The notes: generated from the sequence alone by a model not told the origin. Shown: positions 18,393 to 28,016, numbered from the stretch's first letter. The stretch: 64,000 nucleotides of DNA from Emticicia oligotrophica DSM 17448 (GCF_000263195.1 NC_018748.1:682001-746000); one strand, 5' to 3'. A program made the numbers and translations.

Positions 18393-19160
18393 TTAGAGGC
18401 GTTCTTTACTTTCTTTATATGCTTTTACTGCCTTGAATATCGCCTCGGCCAACTTTTCTTGTCCATCCGTACTACCCAATATTCTCTTATCAGTCGAATT
18501 AGTTAAATAGCCTGTTTCGACATAAATCCCAGGCATAGCAGTTTGCCATAACACTTGAAATCCTGCTTGTTTTACTCCACGACTTCTGTGCCCTGACTTC
18601 GACATTTGCTTTTCAACCATACTTGCTAGTTTCACACTTTCTTTCATGAAAGCATTCTGATAATTAGCCAACATGATATTTGCCATAGGCGAACTAAGGT
18701 CATAGCCTTTATAATTTTTCTTGTAATTATCTTCCATCAAAATAACCTCATTTTCTCGCATAGCAAGGGCGAGATTATCTTCTGTTTTATGTAGCCCCAT
18801 CACGTATGTTTCTGAGCCACTCAACTTCGATGAATGAGGATTAGCATTGACGTGAATACAAATAAACAAATCGGCTTTATTTCTATTAGCTATAGCAGCA
18901 CGTTCGTGTAATGGCAAGAAAACATCGCTCTTGCGTGTGTAGATTACTTTTACATCAGGTAGTTTTTCTTGAATTTTTTTACCTAATTTAAGTGTTACAC
19001 TCAAAGCAATATCTTTCTCACGAAGCTTGCTATGCTGTGTTCCGGGGTCTTTTCCTCCATGCCCTGCATCAATCACAATTGTTCGGATTTTTCCGCTTTG
19101 GGCGTGTACAATTTCAAGGCTAAATATTAGTATAAGTAGAACTTTAAGATTTTTTAACAT
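18393..19160 (-). CDS. N-acetylmuramoyl-L-alanine amidase (Amidase_3)
   Basis: 255 residues with a signal peptide ending EIVHAQ. Zinc ligands and catalytic residues are present: TIVIDAGHGGKDPG (His), REKDIALSV (Glu), FICIHVNANP (His) and GIYVETGYLTN (catalytic Glu). It cleaves the bond between muramic acid and the stem peptide in the periplasm, during cell separation or wall turnover. It is divergent from lptD with 166 bp between starts, and 127 bp upstream of the MCE gene on the same strand. Confidence 0.93.
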   Translation of the reverse strand: MLKNLKVLLILIFSLEIVHAQSGKIRTIVIDAGHGGKDPGTQHSKLREKDIALSVTLKLGKKIQEKLPDVKVIYTRKSDVFLPLHERAAIANRNKADLFICIHVNANPHSSKLSGSETYVMGLHKTEDNLALAMRENEVILMEDNYKKNYKGYDLSSPMANIMLANYQNAFMKESVKLASMVEKQMSKSGHRSRGVKQAGFQVLWQTAMPGIYVETGYLTNSTDKRILGSTDGQEKLAEAIFKAVKAYKESKERL

Positions 19161-19312
19161 GATTTTATGAGCAAACGTTCTTTCACGACTATATAATAGC
19201 TAATTTTGTGCCATTACTGAGCGTTAATAAGAGAGAAATCAGAAAAATTGCAGTTTTTGGTAGAAATATCTGAAGGTTTCTCCTAATAGGTTATATTAAT
19301 AGGACATTTTTA

Positions 19313-19320
19313 CAAAGATA
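19313..19320 (-). promoter_or_regulatory. -7 element TATCTTTG, candidate promoter of the amidase gene
   Basis: An exact TAnnTTTG match on the minus strand, 152 nt before the amidase start. It would give a long leader. It abuts the start codon of lptD on the other strand. Confidence 0.35.
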
Positions 19321-19326
19321 AGTTTT

Positions 19327-22300
19327 TTGGAACAACTGAAAAAATATAAAACCCCAAGCACTAAGAAACTAACTACATTTACGGGTTTTACGTCGGAAAG
19401 CAATAAAAACTGGCCGATGTTAGGCTTATTCCTACATTTTAGCTTCGGATTGTTTTTGATTTTAAGTTCATTCAATTCAGTAGCACAATTTCCGGGAGGT
19501 AATCTATCAAAGTTTGGTGGAGGTAATCTCTCTCGCCCTAGCACCAAAACAACTACTCGCCCTAGTTCGGCTACTAAACCATTTGGCAATAAACTTTTTG
19601 AAGAAAAACGAGATACCACTCGTGTAATGATTGCCGATTCGATGCGAAGTAAAGAAAGCGGACTTTCAACAACAGTTAAGTATGTTGCCGAAGACTCTAC
19701 GGTAATGGACGTTTCAGGTGAAATCTTACACCTCTACGGAAAAGCTCGCGTGACTTACGGTGATATTGAATTAGATGCCGATTACATCAAACTTGATTGG
19801 GGGAAAAGTGAAGTTTTTGCTCATGGTTCGCCCGATACTACCAAGGGCAATGGTATTAAAGGAAAACCTATCTTCTCACAGAGTGGCGATAAATATAATA
19901 CAGATACTATTCGATATAATTTTAAGTCAAAAAAGGCACTTATTAAGGGAATTGTCACACAACAAGGCGAAGGTTTCGTGACGGGGGAACGGGTAAAAAA
20001 AGATGCCAACGATGATATGTATTTGGTTGATGCCAAATATACCACTTGTAATATGAAAGAGCCCCATTTTCATATTGCTGCCAAGAAAATCAAGTTAGTC
20101 AACAAAAAACAAGTTATTTCAGGGCCTTTCCACTTTGTTTTGAGTGGAGTCCCTCTGCCTATTGGATTACCCTTTGGGTTCTTTCCAGTACCAAAAAATA
20201 AAGAAGCTGGAACTTCAGGGATAATCATGGGCACCTACGGGGAAGATGCCAATAATCGTGGTTTCTATTTCCGTGACTTTGGCTATTATTTTGCCATCAA
20301 TGAAAAAATTGGTATGAAAGTCCTAGCCCAAATTTACTCAAAAGGTAGCTTTGGGGTGGGTGCACAATCAACATACTCTAAAAAATACAAATACTCAGGT
20401 AACCTGAATTTTCAATATAATTTTAACAATAACACACCTGAAGTTGTTGCCACTGACGATAATAATAACTATAAAACCAAAGACTTTAGCTTAAGTTGGT
20501 CGCATACGCCTGCCAATAAGCGTCCTGACCGTAGTTTTTCTTCGTCTGTAAATTTACGCAGTAATGGTTTTAACCGAAACAACGTCAATACCGTTGATGT
20601 AAGCAATTATTTGAGTAGTTCATCTAATTCATCTGTTCAGTTTGGACGAACTTTTAATCAAAAATTGGTTACAAGTTCGGGGCTTAATGTTTCGCAAAAC
20701 TTCACCACTGGGCAAGTTGATGCTTCGGCAAATTATAGCATTGGTTTGAATCAGTTTAACCCATTTGTACCAGAAAAAAAACAAATTGGCCGCTGGTATG
20801 AATCATTTAGGGTTGGACTTAATGTAAGTGGTGGTTATCAAGCAACTAATACACGTGTGAATAGTATTACGAGTTATTCTGATTATAAAATAGTTCGCCA
20901 AAATGCCGACGGAACCTATTCTTCTATTGAAGCAAAGCCTTTGACTAACGAAGAAATCAGACTCCGTGATGCTAACCCACTGACATTAACCCCCTCAGAA
21001 AGACTTTTGCAAAAAGCTTTACAGGAACGCCTCAGTAATGTGCGAAAACTCAATACACTCGATGCACTAAATCAAGTTTTGAGTGACGGTAAATTTACCA
21101 CTACCTATTCTATTCCAATTGCATTGCCGAACTTTAAAATCGCACGATATATCAACTTTACACCGAGTGTCTCACTAAGAGGTGACATTTCAACACAAAG
21201 CCTTAGCTATAAATATATTGCAAGTGAGAATGCCGTGAAGATTGATACCGTTAGAGGTTTCTTTCCAACGTATCAAACCTCGGTTTCAGGAAGTATGAAT
21301 ACACGTGTGTATGGAACTTACCAGTTTAGAGGTAAAAGTCGCTTGCAAGCCATTCGCCACACGATGGCTCCTTCGCTAAGTTTAAGTTATGCCCCTGATT
21401 TCACAAAAAGATTATTTGAATATAAAGTAGTAAGAATTGACCGAACAACTACAAATGGTATTACTACTTATGATACGTTACGTAAGCTTTTACCAAAATA
21501 CCCGACTTTAGGGGCTTCGGCAGGGGCTTCGGGTAATGTAAGTTTCAACCTTACGAATCAACTTGAAGCTAAAGTTCGCTCAAAATCAGATACAGCAGCC
21601 AAAGCATTTGACAAAATTTCATTACTCGATAATTTAAGTTTAGGCACAAGTTATAACCTATTGGCTTTGGGAGACTCGATGAATCTATCAAATATTAACA
21701 TGAGTGCTAACACCAATTTGTTTAAAAACTTAGTAAATCTAAATATGGGTGCAAGTTTTGACCCCTATTATTATCAACCAGAAAGTACACCAGAATTAAG
21801 AGCCTTAAATCCGGCTGGAAGAATAAGACGTTTCTATAAAATTGAACGAGTACAAGGATTTGCTGGTTTGGCCACTTTACGTACAGCCAATATTGCGATT
21901 TCAACTCGTTTATCTCCAGCAACTTTTAATCCTGATAAGGGAAAACCAAAGACAAATCCTCAATCGAATAATCCTGCGATGGATGCCATGAAGAAATTTA
22001 TTGCAGCTAATCCTGAACTTTATGTAGATTTTTCGATTCCGTGGACACTTAATTTAAGCTACAACCTCAATTATACGAAACAAGGTTTGGCTGACCCACA
22101 AGTTACGCAAGCAATTACTGTTCAAGGAGATTTGAGTCTAACCCCAAAGTGGAAAATTGGCTTTAATACAGGTTATGATATGCAGCTAAAAGCTCCTACA
22201 TTAACTAATATTACCTTACACCGTGAATTACACTGTTGGGATATGGCATTTAACTGGACACCAATTTCGGGCTATTCAGTACGCACAAGTTATTCATTTA

Positions 22301-22380
22301 CACTCAACGTACGCAGTGCTTTATTGCAAGAACTAAAAGTAAGTAGAAGACGCCAATACTACGGAAGTGGAGGATTTTAA
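19327..22380 (+). CDS. lptD: LPS-assembly protein LptD (OstA-like)
   Basis: 1017 residues if translation begins at the TTG at 19327. A later ATG at 19417 directly precedes a hydrophobic signal sequence ending NSVAQ but leaves it with no positive charge, so the start is uncertain. The periplasmic OstA-like beta-jellyroll (about 110-300) has VSGEILHLYGKARVTYGDIE. A large barrel of alternating aromatic strands follows. LptD inserts lipopolysaccharide into the outer leaflet. The N-terminal region has an unusual Gly/Thr/Arg/Pro low-complexity stretch (about 55-85). The neighbouring amidase and MCE genes support an envelope role. Confidence 0.85.
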   Translation: MEQLKKYKTPSTKKLTTFTGFTSESNKNWPMLGLFLHFSFGLFLILSSFNSVAQFPGGNLSKFGGGNLSRPSTKTTTRPSSATKPFGNKLFEEKRDTTRVMIADSMRSKESGLSTTVKYVAEDSTVMDVSGEILHLYGKARVTYGDIELDADYIKLDWGKSEVFAHGSPDTTKGNGIKGKPIFSQSGDKYNTDTIRYNFKSKKALIKGIVTQQGEGFVTGERVKKDANDDMYLVDAKYTTCNMKEPHFHIAAKKIKLVNKKQVISGPFHFVLSGVPLPIGLPFGFFPVPKNKEAGTSGIIMGTYGEDANNRGFYFRDFGYYFAINEKIGMKVLAQIYSKGSFGVGAQSTYSKKYKYSGNLNFQYNFNNNTPEVVATDDNNNYKTKDFSLSWSHTPANKRPDRSFSSSVNLRSNGFNRNNVNTVDVSNYLSSSSNSSVQFGRTFNQKLVTSSGLNVSQNFTTGQVDASANYSIGLNQFNPFVPEKKQIGRWYESFRVGLNVSGGYQATNTRVNSITSYSDYKIVRQNADGTYSSIEAKPLTNEEIRLRDANPLTLTPSERLLQKALQERLSNVRKLNTLDALNQVLSDGKFTTTYSIPIALPNFKIARYINFTPSVSLRGDISTQSLSYKYIASENAVKIDTVRGFFPTYQTSVSGSMNTRVYGTYQFRGKSRLQAIRHTMAPSLSLSYAPDFTKRLFEYKVVRIDRTTTNGITTYDTLRKLLPKYPTLGASAGASGNVSFNLTNQLEAKVRSKSDTAAKAFDKISLLDNLSLGTSYNLLALGDSMNLSNINMSANTNLFKNLVNLNMGASFDPYYYQPESTPELRALNPAGRIRRFYKIERVQGFAGLATLRTANIAISTRLSPATFNPDKGKPKTNPQSNNPAMDAMKKFIAANPELYVDFSIPWTLNLSYNLNYTKQGLADPQVTQAITVQGDLSLTPKWKIGFNTGYDMQLKAPTLTNITLHRELHCWDMAFNWTPISGYSVRTSYSFTLNVRSALLQELKVSRRRQYYGSGGF

Positions 22381-22410
22381 TAAACAAAACTCAATAGGCA
22401 ATTATCCACA

Positions 22411-22448
22411 GAAAAGCCCTTTAACGAAGAATCGCTAAAGGGCTTTTC
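22411..22448. terminator. bidirectional hairpin terminator
   Basis: 13-bp perfect arms (GAAAAGCCCTTTA / TAAAGGGCTTTTC) with an inner CGA/TCG pairing, between lptD (plus) and the PfkB gene (minus). Confidence 0.85.
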
Positions 22449-22490
22449 ATATTAAGTCAGTAGACGATTGACCATTAACTGTGGACTATA

Positions 22491-23405
22491 TTACAACTCA
22501 AATGCAGCTAATTTTTTGAATTCATCTACACGTGCTGCAATCTCTTCTTGCGTAAGGTTTTGGATACGCTCCGAACCGAACCTCTCTACACAGAATGAAG
22601 CCATTGCTGAACCATAAACGATGCCACGTTTCATGTTTTCGAAACTTAAATCGCCAGTTTTAGCTAAATGCGAAATAAATCCGCCCGCAAAAGTATCACC
22701 AGCACCCGTTGGGTCGAATACTTCTTCTAAAGGTAATGCTGGACAGAAGAAGATTTCTTCACCTTGGAACAACAAAGCACCGTGTTCACCTTTCTTAATA
22801 ATAAGTGTTTTTGGACCCATTGCCATGATTGTTTTAGCCGCACGACGCAATGAATAATCACCTGAAAGCATGCGTGCTTCTTCGTCGTTGATAGTTACAC
22901 AATCAACATCTTTCAATAGAGCTTTCAAATCATCTAAAGCAATATCAATCCAAAGATTCATTGTATCAAGCAATACAAACTTTGGGCGGGTAGCTAAACG
23001 CTTTAAAACCAAATGTTGAATCGCTGGTGCAGTATTTCCGAGCATTAAAAACTCACAACCTTGGTATGACTCTGGAATCTTCGGGTCGAAATTTTCCATT
23101 ACGTTTAATTGAACCTCAACCGTATCACGGCTATTCATATCATTATGGTAACGACCATGCCAGAAAAAAGATTTCTCGCCTTTTCTGATTTCAAGACCAT
23201 CCACATTTACACCGTGGCTTACCAAAGTATCAATCATTTCTTGTGGAAAATCTTCACCAACAACCGCCACGAGATTGTTTTCTTTTACGAAGTATGATGC
23301 AGTGAGCGTGATGAAAGTGGCAGCTCCGCCAATGATTTTATCTGTTTTTCCGAATGGCGTTTCCAATTTATCAAACGCTACCGAACCTACTGTAAGTAAT
23401 GACAT
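22491..23405 (-). CDS. PfkB-family sugar/nucleoside kinase
   Basis: 304 residues, typical of the ribokinase fold. It has an N-terminal substrate loop GGAATFITLTAS and the C-terminal PfkB signature DPTGAGDTFAGGF, which holds the catalytic Asp and the anion hole. LIIKKGEHGALLF precedes it. Substrate choice (ribose, fructose, adenosine and so on) cannot be read from these motifs. The gene is not next to a sugar operon. Confidence 0.9.
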   Translation of the reverse strand: MSLLTVGSVAFDKLETPFGKTDKIIGGAATFITLTASYFVKENNLVAVVGEDFPQEMIDTLVSHGVNVDGLEIRKGEKSFFWHGRYHNDMNSRDTVEVQLNVMENFDPKIPESYQGCEFLMLGNTAPAIQHLVLKRLATRPKFVLLDTMNLWIDIALDDLKALLKDVDCVTINDEEARMLSGDYSLRRAAKTIMAMGPKTLIIKKGEHGALLFQGEEIFFCPALPLEEVFDPTGAGDTFAGGFISHLAKTGDLSFENMKRGIVYGSAMASFCVERFGSERIQNLTQEEIAARVDEFKKLAAFEL

Positions 23406-23458
23406 AGATAATTTACCTTTGCAAAAGGATTTTTTTAGTGAAAATGTCTATATTATTG

Positions 23459-23466
23459 CAAAGATA
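23459..23466 (-). promoter_or_regulatory. -7 element TATCTTTG for the PfkB gene
   Basis: An exact TAnnTTTG match on the minus strand, 53 nt before the kinase start. Confidence 0.45.
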
Positions 23467-23503
23467 ACGATTTTTTGTTTATTTATTTCTTCAGAAATAG
23501 CTT

Positions 23504-24691
23504 TTAGATTTGCGGACAACGCTTAAATTCTTTATTCCTATCGAATAAGTATCTGTAAGTAATGTAGGTCTTATATTTTTTAGCTCCCAACATCTGTGTT
23601 ACTTTAAGCATTTTGGGGTTAAAATCGGCAATCCAATTGAGTTCCAAGGTTTTATACTGGTAATTCGGAACCCAACAAGCCCTCGAAAACGACAAAGCAA
23701 TCGCCGATTCAATGCCTCTTCCCTGATATTCTGGTATTACGCCAAAAATCACACCACGTGCTTTTTTATTGGTTTTCATTAGTGTATGGTACAACCACTT
23801 AATTTTCCCAATCAGATTAAGCTTTCCATTGACATATTTGATAATCTGATTTAACTCTGGAATCATGATAAAAAAAGCAATCGGCTCGCCATTATGATAG
23901 CCAAACCACATGAGTTCTTCCTCCAATATTGGTTTCATAGTTTGCATAATAGCACCGGCACGCTCGGGCGTCATTTCACCCGTAGCTGAGTTTTTTGCCC
24001 ATGCCTTATTGTAGATAATTCTGAAATCCTCGGCAAATTTGGGCAACTCCTTCTTGCTCACATGCTTAAACTCATAGCCTGGTGTATTGTAAATTCGATT
24101 GGCAATTTCAAACAAAGCTGGTCGAACTACCTTACGAGCTTCTTCTTCCGGAATTGGCAACAAGAATGTATATTGCTGAAAATAATCTTGAAAACCATAA
24201 TTTTCGAAAAACGCACGGTAATAATTATGGTGATAGAACATCCCCCAAGTTGGTTCGGCATCGTGTGGGTCAACGTGTAGCCCCCACCAGTTATCACGTT
24301 CACCAAAATTAATTGGACCATCCATCGCTTCCATACCACGCTCTTGTAGCCAAATTTTGCATTTATCGAACATCGCAAAAGCCACCGACTCATCGTTGAT
24401 ACACTCAAAAAAGCCCATTCCACCCGTTGGTTGCTCGTTCCCTTGTGTAGCAGTAGCAGGATTAGTAAACGCTGCTACTCGTGCAATGGTTTTACCCGAT
24501 TCATCAAGTGCAAGCCATCGAACACAATCACCCCCAATATTGAAAATTGGATTTTTCTGACGGTCGAATAATTTTTCAATATCTTGATCAAGTGGACGAA
24601 TCCAATATGGATTTCCTTTATACAGACCCACTGGAAACTCTAAAAATTCTTTTTGTAGCTTTCGGTTCTCTCCTACCTCTATGATTTGCAT
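23504..24691 (-). CDS. GNAT-like conserved protein
   Basis: 395 residues with no signal peptide. The N-terminal part is a conserved hypothetical region (VGLYKGNPYWIRPLDQDIEK). In the C-terminal half, IAFFIMIPELN, then ARGVIFGVIPEYQGRGIESA, resembles strand 4 and the acetyl-CoA pyrophosphate-binding loop of GNAT acetyltransferases (Q/RxxGxG/A). Such proteins are widespread in Bacteroidota with unknown substrates. It is in the same orientation as the PfkB gene but has its own -7 element. Confidence 0.7.
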   Translation of the reverse strand: MQIIEVGENRKLQKEFLEFPVGLYKGNPYWIRPLDQDIEKLFDRQKNPIFNIGGDCVRWLALDESGKTIARVAAFTNPATATQGNEQPTGGMGFFECINDESVAFAMFDKCKIWLQERGMEAMDGPINFGERDNWWGLHVDPHDAEPTWGMFYHHNYYRAFFENYGFQDYFQQYTFLLPIPEEEARKVVRPALFEIANRIYNTPGYEFKHVSKKELPKFAEDFRIIYNKAWAKNSATGEMTPERAGAIMQTMKPILEEELMWFGYHNGEPIAFFIMIPELNQIIKYVNGKLNLIGKIKWLYHTLMKTNKKARGVIFGVIPEYQGRGIESAIALSFSRACWVPNYQYKTLELNWIADFNPKMLKVTQMLGAKKYKTYITYRYLFDRNKEFKRCPQI

Positions 24692-24711
24692 ACTCTTTAC
24701 TATTTAAGATA

Positions 24712-24719
24712 CAAAGATA
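24712..24719 (-). promoter_or_regulatory. -7 element TATCTTTG for the GNAT-like gene
   Basis: An exact TAnnTTTG match on the minus strand, 20 nt before the start at 24691. Confidence 0.5.
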
Positions 24720-24726
24720 GTTTTTA

Positions 24727-24745
24727 GAGTTCTGAATTCTGAGTT
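24727..24745 (-). repeat. dispersed 19-nt repeat, second copy
   Basis: The sequence GAGTTCTGAATTCTGAGTT is the exact reverse complement of 17306-17324. In both copies a related AGTGCTGAGT unit lies nearby. Confidence 0.65.
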
Positions 24746-25009
24746 TTAAGTGCTGAGTTTTGTTATTTTTCAGATTTTCAGACAAGAAATACCCAATTAC
24801 GTGTAATGATTACCGATAAGATAAATATGATTTTGATTGTTTGGTTTGTGAATTGGGAATTTGGAAATTGCGAGTGATAAATTGAACAATGTGTGAAATG
24901 CTATAATCAAATCCTTAACTATAATACAAAACACGGCAATTAACTAAAGTTAAAATCATCAAACAATGATAATCTATAATTAAACACAACATCATATTGA
25001 TTACATTTT

Positions 25010-25830
25010 TTTCACCCCTTCGGAGTTGAAAAATTCATTTCATTATTAATTTACTATAATCATGGCACCCCTTCGGAGTTTAAATAATTTCGGAATAATT
25101 ATGTAGGAAAGAAAATCTCGAAGGGATGGAAGGTATATAGATAATATTTTATAATCATGCAACCCAAAGGAGTGACATAATTTTCCCCCTCGGGGTTTAA
25201 ATAATTGGACTAAAAATTCGGAATGATTATGTAAAAGAAAAAATCCCAAAGGGATGGAAAGATTATAGTTAATCATACAAATTTAATTATTATAAACCCC
25301 GTAAGGGTGGTATAATAATCACCCTTACGGGGTTGGTTCTTAATGGCTATTAAAAACATATCTACTATAATCCTTTCACCATTTCAGGGTTATAAATACA
25401 ATAAAAAATCCCGAAGCGATGGAAGAATTATAGATAATCAAACAAATTTTATCATTATAAACCTCATAGGGGTGGTATAATAATATCACCCCTACGGGGT
25501 TGGTTCTTAATGGCTATTAATAATATATCTACTATAATCCTTTCACCATTTCAGGGTTATAAATACAATGAAAAAATCCCGAAGGGATGGAAGGATTATA
25601 GATAATCAAAAAAATTTAATCATTATAAACCCCATATGGTATAATAATCACCCCTACGGGGTTGGTTTTTAATGACTGTTAAAAACATATCATCTATAAT
25701 CCTTTCACCCTTTCAGGGTTATAAATGCAATAAAAAATCCCGAAGGGATGAAATGATTATAGATAATCAAATAAATTCAATTAATAAAACCCCGAAGGGG
25801 TGATATGATAATAAAATTGATGTATTTAAT
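25010..25830. repeat. REP/BIME-like palindrome array beside a Y1 transposase
   Basis: This fills most of the 1,150-bp gap before the transposase gene. Units begin with ATCCCGAAGGGAT-type palindromes at 25243, 25408, 25576 and 25737, so the periods are 165, 168 and 161 bp: three full copies and a partial fourth. Each full unit has a second, longer hairpin (in the first copy AACCCCGTAAGGGTG at 25295-25309 pairing with 25320-25334) and a third weak palindrome ATAATCCTTTCACC...AGGGTTAT. Degenerate earlier units (ACCCCTTCGGAGTTT and ATCTCGAAGGGAT) extend the array left to about 25010. The remaining 24746-25009 is AT-rich with no gene. Confidence 0.88.
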
Positions 25831-25841
25831 ACAGAAAAAAC

Positions 25842-26303
25842 ATGGCAGGAACATTCTCACAAATCTACATTCAATATGTATTTGCAGTAAAAGGGAGAGA
25901 AAACCTACTTCAAAAACCGTGGAGAGATGAGGTCTTCAAATACATAGCTGGAATTATCAAAGAGAAGAATCAAAAGGCTATCATTGTTAATGGCGTTGCT
26001 GACCATGTTCATGTTTTTGTCGGCTTAAAACCTTCTATGAATATCTCAGACTTGGTTCGTGACATCAAAAATAATTCTTCAAAATTTATTAACGAACAAA
26101 AATTTGTGAAAGGTAAGTTTTCTTGGCAAGAAGGATATGGTGCTTTTTCGTATACTCATTCACAGATTGAAAATGTCTATCAATACATCTTAAAACAGGA
26201 AGAACACCACAAGAAAAAGACCTTTAAAGAAGAATATCTCGATTTTCTACAAAAATTTGACATTGAATTTAACAAAAAATATCTATTTGAATGGCTGGAT
26301 TAA
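25842..26303 (+). CDS. IS200/IS605-type Y1 transposase, RAYT-like
   Basis: 153 residues, the size of IS200 TnpA and of REP-associated tyrosine transposases. The HUH motif is DHVHVFV (His55, His57). The catalytic tyrosine lies in VYQYILKQEEHH, most likely Tyr115. WQEGYGAFSYTHS and TFKEEYLDFL are family hallmarks. These enzymes cut and rejoin single-stranded DNA at hairpins. No TnpB partner is present. The adjacent palindrome array, whose last unit ends about 12 bp before the start codon, suggests a domesticated REP-linked role rather than a free insertion sequence. Confidence 0.9.
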   Translation: MAGTFSQIYIQYVFAVKGRENLLQKPWRDEVFKYIAGIIKEKNQKAIIVNGVADHVHVFVGLKPSMNISDLVRDIKNNSSKFINEQKFVKGKFSWQEGYGAFSYTHSQIENVYQYILKQEEHHKKKTFKEEYLDFLQKFDIEFNKKYLFEWLD

Positions 26304-26366
26304 CTTGTGTACATTTTTAAAGCCATACACATTCCACTCATTGATTTTATTCGTAAATTAGCCACT

Positions 26367-27059
26367 ATGATAGATTTTTCTCAAGCCAAACCCCAATTTC
26401 AGCATGTTACTAATTTTCAAGACCTCGTTTCTACGCCATTTAGTGAAGAAATAAATGCGATTGGCTGGATACGTAATCTAGTGGGTGATTTCGCTGAGAT
26501 TGTTAATAAGGTAGAACTAAATGAAAATATAACGGTAATAGATGAAGAGCTACTTCGTAAACTTACTTTAAGCAAACAAGGGAATCTGGCCCGTGAGATT
26601 ATCCTAAACGACTTACAATTACTCACTGCACATGGTGCGGCTCCAGTTCTTAATGTGATTAAATCTTATGAACGAGACAAGGAGTATCCGTTTTTTTCGA
26701 CAGATGTATATTCTTTTCATGTGGACCGTTCAACCGTACCAACCGATACTATTTTATGCACTTATTATGGTGCTTCAAGCGAAATAGTACCAAATTCAGA
26801 GGCTACACAAAAAATATTGATTCCAGAAATACGTAATGAACTTAAAAAAATTTATGGTAGCGATGACGAGGGATTTGAAAACTTTTTGATTGAAAATTTC
26901 TTTGACCTACATTACCAAGTTAAATCAAATGCAGTTCCTATCAGTTTAGGCATTGGGCACATTTGGCGATTAGCGATTGATTATCCAGAAACTAAAATAC
27001 CCCCATGCGTTCACCGTGCCCCTACTGAAAATACTGAGCGGTTGTTGCTCATTTGTTGA
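26367..27059 (+). CDS. DUF1826-like protein
   Basis: 230 residues from the ATG at 26367. A GTG 20 codons upstream is possible, but a TAAATTAG near-match to the -7 element lies 12 nt before the ATG. SFHVDRSTVPTDTILCTYYG and the terminal CVHRAPTENTERLLLIC resemble DUF1826, which has a histidine/aspartate pair and an HRxP ending that could bind metal. DUF1826 has no known function, though some relatives lie near metal-homeostasis genes. It is followed 53 bp later by an epimerase. Confidence 0.55.
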   Translation: MIDFSQAKPQFQHVTNFQDLVSTPFSEEINAIGWIRNLVGDFAEIVNKVELNENITVIDEELLRKLTLSKQGNLAREIILNDLQLLTAHGAAPVLNVIKSYERDKEYPFFSTDVYSFHVDRSTVPTDTILCTYYGASSEIVPNSEATQKILIPEIRNELKKIYGSDDEGFENFLIENFFDLHYQVKSNAVPISLGIGHIWRLAIDYPETKIPPCVHRAPTENTERLLLIC

Positions 27060-27112
27060 AACCAAACTACCTCGCTTTCGGTTACCAATAAAACCACTAA
27101 CCAACCAAAACC

Positions 27113-28006
27113 ATGCGAATATTTTTTACAGGTGGCTCGGGTAAGGCAGGTAAACACGTAATTCCGTACTTACTCGAACAAGGACATCAAGTCTTAAACG
27201 TTGACCTCACTCCTCTCAAACATCCCGGTGTAGATAACCTTATTGCCGATATTACCGATTCTGGACAAATGTTTAATGCTATGAGTTCGTACATCGGTTT
27301 GCATGAACTCGAAGCGGGTAATGGCGTACCAAAATTTGATGCCGTCGTGCATTTTGCAGCCGTTCCTCGAATTTTAATTAAACCCGATAATGAGACTTTT
27401 CGAGTAAATACCGTTGGCACTTATAATGTCATTGAGGCCGCTGTTAAATTAGGAATCAAAAAGATTATAATTGCTTCCTCAGAAACTACTTACGGTATTT
27501 GTTTTTCAGATGGAATAACTGACCCAAAAGTTTTGCCTTTAGAAGAAGATTATGACGTTGACCCAATGGATAGTTATGGTCTTTCAAAAGTTGTGAATGA
27601 AAAAACGGCTCGTACTTTTCAGCGACGCTCTGGCTATGATATTTATGCCCTTCGCATCGGAAATGTAGTTGAGCCACACGAATATGCTGAGCTTTTTCCG
27701 CATTATTTCAAAAACCCAGAAGTACGTCGCCGAAATGCTTTTTGCTATATAGATGCTCGTGATTTAGGTCAAATTGTAGATTTATGCCTACAAAAAGATG
27801 GCCTTGGTTATCAGGTCTTTAATGCTGGAAATGATACTAATGGAGCAATAATTCCGAGTAAAGAATTGGCTGAAAGATTCTTCCCGAATGTGCCAATCAC
27901 CCGTGAATTAGGTGAGTACGAAGCCTTATTTTCTAATCGAAAAATCCGTGAAATGTTGGGCTTTAAAGAACAACATAACTGGCGAAAATATGTAAATATA
28001 GACTAA
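27113..28006 (+). CDS. NAD(P)-dependent sugar epimerase/dehydratase (SDR)
   Basis: 297 residues. The Rossmann loop TGGSGKAGKHV is near the N-terminus (about 6-16), HFAAVPR follows at the usual position, and the catalytic Tyr and Lys are in SYGLSKVVNEK. This is the extended SDR fold used on nucleotide sugars. The exact sugar cannot be told. It is followed 10 bp downstream by a DUF2200 gene, so the two are probably one transcript. Confidence 0.88.
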   Translation: MRIFFTGGSGKAGKHVIPYLLEQGHQVLNVDLTPLKHPGVDNLIADITDSGQMFNAMSSYIGLHELEAGNGVPKFDAVVHFAAVPRILIKPDNETFRVNTVGTYNVIEAAVKLGIKKIIIASSETTYGICFSDGITDPKVLPLEEDYDVDPMDSYGLSKVVNEKTARTFQRRSGYDIYALRIGNVVEPHEYAELFPHYFKNPEVRRRNAFCYIDARDLGQIVDLCLQKDGLGYQVFNAGNDTNGAIIPSKELAERFFPNVPITRELGEYEALFSNRKIREMLGFKEQHNWRKYVNID

Positions 28007-28016
28007 TTGAAAGACA

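Noticed and set aside
22449-22490. Low-complexity unit GTCAGTAGACGATTGACC behind the lptD terminator
   Set aside because: It resembles scattered repeats I remember from other Bacteroidota, but with one copy in the window I cannot support it as a repeat.
25010-25830. CRISPR array
   Set aside because: The period is about 165 bp, the units are imperfect palindromes and most of each unit is repeated, so there are no unique spacers; no cas genes are near.
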